Part shown: positions 1 to 5,741 of the stretch, piece by piece
Layout: every line of letters begins with the position of its first letter
Position numbering within the stretch: the first letter of the stretch is position 1
Source of the DNA: Pseudomonadota bacterium
Lineage (GTDB): Bacteria; Pseudomonadota; Alphaproteobacteria; Rhizobiales; Rhizobiaceae
Length of the DNA: 13,305 nucleotides
Reading direction: 5' to 3'
Assembly (NCBI GenBank): GCA_023422735.1
Contig: JAFAGL010000246.1
Span: 1 to 13,305, forward strand
Notes under the pieces: generated by a model
What the model saw: the letters and a program-made list of their open reading frames with translations, nothing else
Told to the model about the DNA's origin: nothing
Database searches by the model: none
Program-made: the position numbers and the translations under genes

Positions 1-195
1 TCCCTCCAACTGGCGAAACAGCGATACGTCATGACCTGCGACCAGAATGTAATGCCGGGTCATGCCGTCGACATGCGCGTCGATGGTTTCGCAAAGCAGG
101 CGGCAGCGTTCGAAATCCGACGCATAGCTTGCCGTTACGATCGCAGTGCTTTGGGAATTCGCAACCTTCCCGGTTTCCTGCACACAAGGAGGCAT
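1..195 (-). CDS. DUF6492-like polysaccharide-cluster protein, N-terminal part
   Basis: Open frame of 65 codons from an ATG at 195 to the left edge of the window, where it continues without a stop. After about 18 residues comes AIVTASYASDFERCRLLCE, then HYILVAGHDVSLFRQLEG. This pattern (a TASYxxDFERC start, then HYILV and DVxLF) resembles, from memory, the DUF6492 proteins found in rhizobial exopolysaccharide gene clusters, which look like glycosyltransferase-related folds of unproven activity. It is the third gene of a minus-strand set behind the GT26 and GT4 glycosyltransferases. An alternative GTG start at 201 would overlap the GT26 stop as GTGA, typical of translational coupling; the sequence just upstream of the ATG (GGGTGATC) is a weak ribosome binding site. 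Family name is from recognition of motifs, not a search; the coding call itself is firm because of frame, position and coupling. Confidence 0.72.
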   Translation of the reverse strand, partial: MPPCVQETGKVANSQSTAIVTASYASDFERCRLLCETIDAHVDGMTRHYILVAGHDVSLFRQLEG

Positions 196-197
196 GA

Positions 198-977
198 TCA
201 CCCGCGCGGATTTCCGTTGCGCCTGTGACGCACCACTCGCCAGAAAAACACGGGGATTCCGAGAACATAGCGCGCAAACAAGCGGCGCGGCTCGATCAAC
301 AGCCGATACAGCCATTCAAGCCGCATTTGACGGATAACGCTGGGAGCTCGGGGAAGCGTGCCACCAACGAAATCGAACAATGCACCGACGGCCACGGGAA
401 TTGTGCAATGGCTGGGCGTCAGCTTTTGGGCAATCCAGAGCTCTTGGCGGGGGATGCCCATCGCCACCAGCAAAATATCCGGCTTCAAGGTCGAAAGCTG
501 GTCGAGGATCGCCTTTTCAGCCGTTTCATCAAAGAAGCCGTTGTGAACCATCACAAACCGGTGTTGCGGAGCAAGACGTTTGAAATGCTCAAACGCGTTT
601 TCAATGCTGAGGGGCGTTGCGCCGAGCAGACCCACGGTTCGAGACTGCGGCATGGTTTTCAGCCAATCGGGTACGAAATCGGTGCCATTCAAATTCGCGG
701 GGAAGGGCGCTCCATAAATTGCGCGCGATGCGAGATCGACACCGATACCATCAGGGAGAACGAGAAAAGACTGCAGCGACGCGGCATATCCGGGATCTTT
801 CGCCGCGATGTTGACCCCATGCGCATTGAGAAAGGCGACGGGCAGGTAATCTCCAGCATCAAGCGCGCTCCCAATAGCATCCTTGGCTTCCTGCCAACCA
901 ATTTCCGCCACGGGCACATCTAGAATAGCCCGCTTGGGAATGATCCATTCGCGCGATGATTGCCGAACCCGCGTCAT
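198..977 (-). CDS. WecG/TagA/CpsF family (GT26) glycosyltransferase
   Basis: A 259-residue protein, the usual length for the GT26 family, which moves a sugar (for example N-acetylmannosamine or its uronate, or another hexose) from a nucleotide donor to a lipid-linked intermediate at the inner face of the cytoplasmic membrane. Visible signatures are FLNAHGVNIA (49-58), LPDGIGVDLASR (74-85, whose Asp76 matches the proposed catalytic base of TagA), NLNGTDF (95-101), VGLLGA (115-120), GIPRQELW (174-181) and the C-terminal RLEWLYRLLIEPRR (219-232), followed by a hydrophobic stretch (237-249) that probably meets the membrane. The ATG start shares ATGA with the stop of the upstream glycosyltransferase, a 4 nt overlap suggesting coupled translation. 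The exact sugar cannot be read from sequence. It would act as one transferase in assembly of an exported polysaccharide together with the neighbouring GT4, GT2 and polymerase. Confidence 0.93.
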   Translation of the reverse strand: MTRVRQSSREWIIPKRAILDVPVAEIGWQEAKDAIGSALDAGDYLPVAFLNAHGVNIAAKDPGYAASLQSFLVLPDGIGVDLASRAIYGAPFPANLNGTDFVPDWLKTMPQSRTVGLLGATPLSIENAFEHFKRLAPQHRFVMVHNGFFDETAEKAILDQLSTLKPDILLVAMGIPRQELWIAQKLTPSHCTIPVAVGALFDFVGGTLPRAPSVIRQMRLEWLYRLLIEPRRLFARYVLGIPVFFWRVVRHRRNGNPRG

Positions 978-2149
978 GCTGCGGCTTGCCCTGATTGTTT
1001 GCTCAGGACGGCCAATCCGTGGCGAAGACTGTGGTCCATTGCAGCTCTTTGGAGGCGTGCAAAGGTTTTGCCGTCCGCGCGGGGAGGCGGATTTTCGACC
1101 ATGCTGGCAAGGGCATCAGCAAATTCTTTCGCATCATCCCTGGCAATACAATTGCTGGGTACAGCCTTGATCCCGCGCAAGGATGATGCCGTGGCAACGG
1201 CAGGCATGCCGAGCGTGAAGGCTTCGAGCGTTTTCAACTGGATGCCCGTACCCGCCCGGCTGATCAAGGGAATGACTTTCGCGCTTGACGCAAATTGCTG
1301 CGCATCGGCAACCCTTCCGACAAACTCGACGCGGGGATCCTGATAATCCAGATCATCGGGCATTCGCCCGGCAATCTTGATGCGGATATCGGCAGGCAAA
1401 TGCGGTACGACCTCATTCAGAAACCAGTCGAGGCCAATGCGGTTCGGCTGCCATGTCCATGTGCCAATCAAGGCACAATCGCAAGACGGACTGGCTTCTA
1501 CCGCCGTGATGTCTCGTGATGTCGCGACGACTAATGGCAGCGATGCGGAGCGATCGTCCGACATTATTCCGAGCGGCTCACGATCTTCATCCGCAAGCGT
1601 GAACACGAAACGCGCGCGCTCGCATAACCCTTTCTCCAAACCCCTCAAAAGGCGCGCTTCACGCAAATAAAGCATCCGCTCCACGAGCGAGCGTGACGCT
1701 GCTGCATTCTCGGACGCCGAGCGATGTTCGACATTGTGAGCGATAAAAATGGAGGGCTTTTGCGCGAAAACACTCTGGTAGGCACCCGCAAGCGTGACAC
1801 CGTTGAGGACATAGGCATCGAATGGCTCGAGCTGCTGCAACGCTTTCCTGAGCTTCGCTTCTCCGGGTTGGCGCAGTTTGACGGATGAGAAAGTCCGTCT
1901 TTCCACCAAGGCCCGGGAGAGCCAGCGCAATCGCTGCGCCCAGGAGGCACTTTGTGTTTGCGGATCCACACTACCGATCACAGCCGTCTTGTTGGGGTAT
2001 GACGGCTGGGAACCGGGACGTGTGAAACCGATCACGCTCACTTGGACACCTGCACGCTCCAAGCCTTCGATAATCGCAGCATTGGCGATCTCATAGCCGG
2101 TCGTCAACGTCCCGTCAGGTACGAGAGATGTTGCAAAGACCAGATGCAT
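974..2149 (-). CDS. Family 4 (GT-B) glycosyltransferase
   Basis: A 391-residue cytoplasmic GT-B type glycosyltransferase. The N-terminal acceptor domain begins MHLVFATSLVPDG with TGYEIANAAI, a pattern typical for the first strand and helix; FIAHNVEHRS (135-144) follows. The donor-binding domain shows GTWTWQPNRIGLDWF (229-243), VEFVGRV (274-280) and GTGIQLKTLEAFTLGMP (300-316) with the conserved glutamate at 309 expected to contact the nucleotide sugar. These are the Glyco_trans_1_4/GT4 hallmarks. First gene of the minus-strand arm; its ATG has AAGG eight bases upstream. It overlaps the GT26 gene by 4 nt (ATGA). Presumed to add a sugar during repeat-unit assembly of a cell-surface polysaccharide; donor and linkage unknown. 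No truncation or missing motif seen. Confidence 0.93.
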   Translation of the reverse strand: MHLVFATSLVPDGTLTTGYEIANAAIIEGLERAGVQVSVIGFTRPGSQPSYPNKTAVIGSVDPQTQSASWAQRLRWLSRALVERRTFSSVKLRQPGEAKLRKALQQLEPFDAYVLNGVTLAGAYQSVFAQKPSIFIAHNVEHRSASENAAASRSLVERMLYLREARLLRGLEKGLCERARFVFTLADEDREPLGIMSDDRSASLPLVVATSRDITAVEASPSCDCALIGTWTWQPNRIGLDWFLNEVVPHLPADIRIKIAGRMPDDLDYQDPRVEFVGRVADAQQFASSAKVIPLISRAGTGIQLKTLEAFTLGMPAVATASSLRGIKAVPSNCIARDDAKEFADALASMVENPPPRADGKTFARLQRAAMDHSLRHGLAVLSKQSGQAAA

Positions 2150-2356
2150 ACAGGGCGCCTTGTTTATTGAATTCTCTAACGCAATGCTATGAAGGCTTGC
2201 TTAATATGCGGGCCATATTTTCAATCTGAAGAAAAAGCGGTCCCATCCCGTCGGACTTACTTGAACCTGTACTCGTAATATGAATCCCATCTGGACATGA
2301 TGTCGGTTTCGGTGCAGATCGTAGCAACAGAGGCTCGCGCGGGTGATACAGTATTT
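2150..2356. promoter_or_regulatory. Divergent promoter region of the polysaccharide module
   Basis: This stretch separates the minus-strand GT4 start (2149) from the preferred GT2 start (2357) and must drive both arms. It is visibly richer in A and T than the genes. It holds an inverted repeat, AATATG at 2203-2208 and CATATT at 2214-2219 with a 5 nt spacer, which could be an operator. A TAATAT at 2276-2281 resembles a -10 box for the plus strand but has no good -35 partner. No transcription start has been established; rhizobial exopolysaccharide promoters are often controlled by Ros/MucR-type regulators at AT-rich sites, but a specific assignment is not supported. Confidence 0.45.
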
Positions 2357-3364
2357 ATGAGAACGCTCAAGCTGGAGAGTCTGTTTTCACCCGAAATCAC
2401 AAGACTTTGGCAATCGCAGTCTGGAGCAACCGGCGCCGAAATTGTGGTCGTTGTTCCCACCTTTCGACGTCCCGATCACCTACTGCAAACGCTTCGCTCC
2501 CTGCAGGATCAGCGATCCGACAAAAGCTTTCAGGTCATCGTCATCGAGAACGATGCCGACAAAAGGGACGGCGCGGCGGTTGCGGTTCCGTTATTTGAGG
2601 CTGGGTATCTGCAAGGGCAAATGATTGTCGCGCATGAAAAAGGCAATTGCAGCGCTTATAACGCGGGCATCCACACCGCCCTTCAATCCTATCCGCAGTT
2701 GCAATGGCTTCTCGTGATCGATGATGACGAGATTGCCGACCGAAACTGGCTTGATCGGATGATCGCACAGGCCACGCGGTCGGGAGCCCACATTGTCGGC
2801 GGCCCGCAAATGCCATTGTTTTCCCATCCAGGCACCAACCGCCTTGAAACCCATCCGGTTTTCCAGCCGCCCTACAAAGAAAGCGGCGAAGTTGCGCGCC
2901 TTTATTCTTCGGGAAATCTGCTTCTTGCTCGGCAGGTTCTGGAGCGGATCGCCCCGCCCTGGTTCGATCCGCAGTTCAATTTCCTCGGTGGAGGGGATTC
3001 GGATCTTTTTGAAAGATGTGCAGCGCTGGGGCTGAAGTTTGCCTGGTGCCACGAAGCGCGGATTTATGAAACCGTTCCTGACCGCCGGCTCGAGGCCGAT
3101 TGGATCCGCGCACGCAGTTTGCGCAATGGCGTGATCTCCACGCTGGTGGAAAAGCGCCGGCGCTCGGCGCAGCCATTGGGAAATCTGCGAACTTTCGCGA
3201 AGAGCGCGGCCTTGTTGGGAGCGTCACCCTTCAGGGCAACGCTGGATCTGATCAGAACCGGCTCGCTCAATCTTGCAAGCTACCGGGTATATGTTGCGCT
3301 CGGACGGGTGCTGGCGCATTTTGGCTATCAGAATGAGCAATATCGACAGCCTGAGAAGAACTGA
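2357..3364 (+). CDS. Family 2 (GT-A) glycosyltransferase
   Basis: A 335-residue protein from the preferred ATG. It has a GT-A fold: VVVPTFRRP at 31-39 (first strand), NDADK near 65-69, GNCSAYNAGI (96-105), the metal-binding IDDDE at 121-125, GGPQMP (148-153), SSGNLLL (184-190) and GGGDSDLFERC (211-221), the usual acceptor/base region. Such enzymes transfer one sugar from a nucleotide donor on the cytoplasmic side; ExoM/ExoO/ExoA-like exopolysaccharide transferases are the nearest concept. The frame is open back to an ATG at 2297, giving 20 more residues. I prefer 2357 because GGTGAT lies about ten bases upstream, the extra residues use several uncommon codons (GTA, ACA) and a possible -10 box lies only 16 bases before 2297. 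First gene of the plus-strand arm; its end overlaps the polymerase gene by 32 nt. Confidence 0.9.
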   Translation: MRTLKLESLFSPEITRLWQSQSGATGAEIVVVVPTFRRPDHLLQTLRSLQDQRSDKSFQVIVIENDADKRDGAAVAVPLFEAGYLQGQMIVAHEKGNCSAYNAGIHTALQSYPQLQWLLVIDDDEIADRNWLDRMIAQATRSGAHIVGGPQMPLFSHPGTNRLETHPVFQPPYKESGEVARLYSSGNLLLARQVLERIAPPWFDPQFNFLGGGDSDLFERCAALGLKFAWCHEARIYETVPDRRLEADWIRARSLRNGVISTLVEKRRRSAQPLGNLRTFAKSAALLGASPFRATLDLIRTGSLNLASYRVYVALGRVLAHFGYQNEQYRQPEKN

Positions 3365-4646
3365 ATCCTCGCATTTGAGCGAGAACCGGTGGACTGGGTT
3401 GTCCGCCAGTCAGATTCCGACGCTGATCGCTTCACTTATTCTCGCTGTGCTGCTGATTTCGTTTCGTCCTTTCAATCCGGCCGGCGGCGGCGCGGCAGGG
3501 GGCGATCTCGTCAACCAGGTCGGCTTTACCGCAGTCGCTTTGTTGTCCCTCCTGGGACTATGCTGTTTCGCGGATCGCAAGCTCATTCCAATCCTGTTCA
3601 GTCCCTGGTGGATGGCGCTGGCCTTGCTGCTGCTGCTTTCTGTTTCCGTGTCGATCCTTCCCGGCCAGGCGCTTCGCGCGACGATCTTCACGCTGATCGG
3701 CATTCTCGCAAGTTGTGCTGTTCTTGTTCTGCCGCGCACGGCCGAAAACTTTTCCTCCATGCTGGCATGGGTGGGGCTGGGCGTGGTCGCAATCTGTTAT
3801 TTCGGACTGATCATTTATCCGGGCGTCGCAATCCACCCATACGATGCGTTCGAGCCGGGAACGGAAGGCGCTTGGCGCGGTCTTTACGCTCACAAGAATA
3901 TCGCCGGTCCGGTCATGGCTTGCCTGAGTTTCGCTGGCATATACCTCATGCGGCGGCATTGGTGGCTTTGCGGCGCAGTCATGTTTCTGGGAGCGTTCCT
4001 TTTTCTGGTTCGAACCGATTCCATGACGACTACGATCCTGGCGCCAATCACGATCCTTGCGGTGATCGGGCCGACTTTGCTGGGATTGCGTGCGCTTGTG
4101 CCACTTCTATTCCTGTTGTCGACCTCATTCGCTGCCATTGCCACATTGGGAATGGTGTTTTTCGAGCCGGTGAAACAGATTCTGACCCGGATCCTCCCGG
4201 ACCCCACCTACACAGGACGGGTGACGATCTGGGAATTTGCCGGCGATTTGATCGCGAAACGTCCGTTAACGGGTTACGGGCTCGAAAGCGTCTGGACGAC
4301 CAGCCTTGTTTCGGATCGACTGCGGCCCTTCGACAGCGCATGGGATATCAGCGGCATCGTTCATGGTCATAACGGCTATCTGGATGTCGCGCTCGCCATC
4401 GGGATTCCGGGTCTTGTCGTGGCGCTGATGGCTTTCCTGTTCGTACCGTCGATCGATTATCTGCGCACGCCGTCCAGGCGTGAAAACGTTTTTCTGGCGG
4501 ATTTTTTCATGATGATCGTCATGTTCACCTGCCTCAACGCGTTCCTTGAAAGTTTCTTTTTCCGTCGCGCGGATCCCGTTTGGCTGCTTTTCGTCTTCGG
4601 CGTCATGGGATTGCGTGTTGTCGCCAGACGCCCGGTCAGCGCGTGA
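3333..4646 (+). CDS. ExoQ/O-antigen-ligase (Wzy-like) polysaccharide polymerase
   Basis: A 437-residue integral membrane protein with about ten or more hydrophobic segments (for example 30-44, 64-79, 92-110, 117-133, 145-162, 213-226, 234-248, 253-275, 355-371, 389-402, 416-430). Family features are WRGLYAHKNIAG (181-192), the HKN motif seen in ExoQ-type proteins in a periplasmic region, TGRVTIWEF (294-302), RPLTGYGLESVW (310-321) and HGHNGYLDVALAIGIPG (344-360), the Wzy_C/O-antigen-ligase signature. Such proteins polymerise or ligate lipid-linked repeat units at the periplasmic face. I chose the ATG at 3333; an in-frame ATG at 3291 or an earlier codon would lengthen it by at most 20 residues deeper into the GT2 gene. 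The 32 nt overlap with GT2 suggests translational coupling. Polymerase versus ligase cannot be decided here; the exopolysaccharide-type neighbours favour polymerase. Confidence 0.9.
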   Translation: MSNIDSLRRTESSHLSENRWTGLSASQIPTLIASLILAVLLISFRPFNPAGGGAAGGDLVNQVGFTAVALLSLLGLCCFADRKLIPILFSPWWMALALLLLLSVSVSILPGQALRATIFTLIGILASCAVLVLPRTAENFSSMLAWVGLGVVAICYFGLIIYPGVAIHPYDAFEPGTEGAWRGLYAHKNIAGPVMACLSFAGIYLMRRHWWLCGAVMFLGAFLFLVRTDSMTTTILAPITILAVIGPTLLGLRALVPLLFLLSTSFAAIATLGMVFFEPVKQILTRILPDPTYTGRVTIWEFAGDLIAKRPLTGYGLESVWTTSLVSDRLRPFDSAWDISGIVHGHNGYLDVALAIGIPGLVVALMAFLFVPSIDYLRTPSRRENVFLADFFMMIVMFTCLNAFLESFFFRRADPVWLLFVFGVMGLRVVARRPVSA

Positions 4647-4694
4647 CATCCGGATATCCGCGGACTATGTGTGGCGCATAGCAGGAGGCCTAAA
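4647..4694 (+). promoter_or_regulatory. proC leader with palindromes and strong ribosome binding site
   Basis: The 48 nt between the polymerase and proC contain a perfect 10 bp palindrome CGGATATCCG (4651-4660), a small inverted repeat CTATG (4665-4669) / CATAG (4677-4681), and AGGAGG at 4683-4688, six bases before the ATG at 4695. The strong site decides the proC start over an in-frame GTG at 4671. No separate promoter is clear, so proC may be read through from the polysaccharide genes. Confidence 0.5.
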
Positions 4695-5510
4695 ATGTCG
4701 AACAGACTCATCCTCGCCGGTTGTGGCAATATGGGCTTTGCCATGCTTGACGGCTGGGTGAAAGGCGGGCGGATCAAGGCACAGGATGTGCTGGTGATCG
4801 AGCCGAATGACAGTCTTCGCGCTCGTGCGGCCGCACTCGATGTCAAAACGGTTGCCGACGCGAAGGACATTGCCGCCGATTGCAGGCCGGATCTCATCAT
4901 ATTCGCGGTCAAACCACAGGTGATGAAGGATGTGGTTCCAGCCTATGCGCGCTTTGCAACAACGGGCACGGCCTTTCTGAGCATCGCGGCAGGCACGCCC
5001 ATATCGGTGTTTGAAGAATTACTTGGGCCAACAGCATCGATTATTCGCTGCATGCCAAATACACCGGCCGCGATCGGCAAGGGAATGATGGTGCTTTTCG
5101 CGAACCCGAATGTATCGCCTGCTCAGGATCAATTCGTGCAGGATCTGCTTTCTGCCAATGGTGCGATTGCCTTCATTCAGGATGAGAACCAGATGGATGC
5201 GGTCACAGCCGTATCCGGGTCGGGGCCGGCTTACGTCTTCCATTTCATCGAAGCGCTGACCTCTGCCGCTGAAAAAGCGGGGTTGACGGCAGACGTCGCC
5301 AAGCTGCTGGCGATGCAAACCGTTATGGGGGCTGGGGCGCTTGCTGCGGAAAGCAGCGAAGACCCGGAACAACTGCGGAAAAACGTGACGAGCCCGAATG
5401 GAACAACAGCGGCGGCGCTGGATATCCTGATGGAAGACGACCGGCTCCTGGATCTGGTCAGTAAAGCCGTGGATGCAGCCAAGCAGCGCAGTATCGAGCT
5501 AAGGAACTAG
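4695..5510 (+). CDS. proC: Pyrroline-5-carboxylate reductase
   Basis: Cytoplasmic enzyme of 271 residues, the normal family length, that reduces 1-pyrroline-5-carboxylate to L-proline with NAD(P)H, the last step of proline synthesis. The N-terminal Rossmann domain shows LILAGCGNMGFAML (5-18) and FAVKPQ (70-75); RCMPNTPAAIGKGM (118-131) is the family-specific link; the C-terminal dimerisation/catalytic domain has DAVTAVSGSGPAYVF (168-182) and LRKNVTSPNGTTAAAL (227-242). The start is fixed by AGGAGG six bases upstream. Its position right behind the polysaccharide polymerase is the only unusual thing; function is secure. Confidence 0.97.
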   Translation: MSNRLILAGCGNMGFAMLDGWVKGGRIKAQDVLVIEPNDSLRARAAALDVKTVADAKDIAADCRPDLIIFAVKPQVMKDVVPAYARFATTGTAFLSIAAGTPISVFEELLGPTASIIRCMPNTPAAIGKGMMVLFANPNVSPAQDQFVQDLLSANGAIAFIQDENQMDAVTAVSGSGPAYVFHFIEALTSAAEKAGLTADVAKLLAMQTVMGAGALAAESSEDPEQLRKNVTSPNGTTAAALDILMEDDRLLDLVSKAVDAAKQRSIELRN

Positions 5511-5741
5511 CCTTGGCGTTTGGCGCGAAATGCAGCCTGCACGGCGACACCTAGAGCCGTTCATCTTTAAATGGAATCGCCCCGATCCCATGCTCAACCC
5601 GATTGGCACACCGATCGTCCATCCAAAAGCGATGCTAAAGATGATCGCCATCGCGATGCTGACGAAAACCCCAAGAGAAGACCCATCATAGTCTCGTCTC
5701 TCGAAGTTACGCTGCAACGCCGAAGCTTGATGCGCCTTCAT
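5499..5741 (-). CDS. Candidate small membrane protein or gene remnant
   Basis: An 80-codon frame on the minus strand behind edd. Its middle, reached after NFERRDYDGSS, is one convincing hydrophobic segment, LGVFVSIAMAIIFSIAFGWT, followed by a second short one (IGVPIGLSMG), both rich in glycine and small residues as in glycine-zipper-like membrane proteins. Around the segment the composition is poor: the first residues overlap the edd end (35 nt, edd stop at 5707) and the last 30 run through the palindromic element at 5551-5581 into the proC 3' end. No convincing ribosome binding site precedes the ATG at 5741; a TTG at 5717 is another possible start. It may be a short real gene, or the decayed core of one truncated by the intergenic element. 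I recognise no family. Confidence 0.25.
   Translation of the reverse strand: MKAHQASALQRNFERRDYDGSSLGVFVSIAMAIIFSIAFGWTIGVPIGLSMGSGRFHLKMNGSRCRRAGCISRQTPRLVP
5551..5581. repeat. Possible short palindromic intergenic repeat
   Basis: The stretch starting CTAGAGCCGTTC and continuing through TTTAAA to GGAATCGCC is an imperfect inverted repeat centred on TTTAAA, with arms CGTTC (5558-5562) and GAATCG (5574-5579). It resembles in style the small palindromic elements scattered between genes in Rhizobiales genomes, and it sits in the 196 nt gap between the convergent proC and edd. Only one copy is in the window, so repeat status is inference. Confidence 0.3.

Noticed and set aside
186..196. Strong ribosome-binding-site-like AAGGAGG followed at once by ATG on the plus strand
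   Set aside because: Only one base separates the motif from the ATG, and the frame is antisense to the GT26 and DUF6492-like genes; it arises from two Pro-type codons (CCTCCT) on the other strand.
225..923. A 232-codon plus-strand frame opposite the GT26 gene
   Set aside because: Antisense to a clear glycosyltransferase; no domain and no ribosome binding site at its start.
2541..3052. Minus-strand frames of 91 and 153 codons opposite the GT2 gene
   Set aside because: Shadows of the GT2 gene; the composition is not protein-like and no start signals are seen.
3389..4372. A 327-codon plus-strand frame inside the polymerase gene
   Set aside because: It is a frame-shifted reading of the ExoQ-like gene; the translation is Arg-rich with no membrane segments and no family motif.
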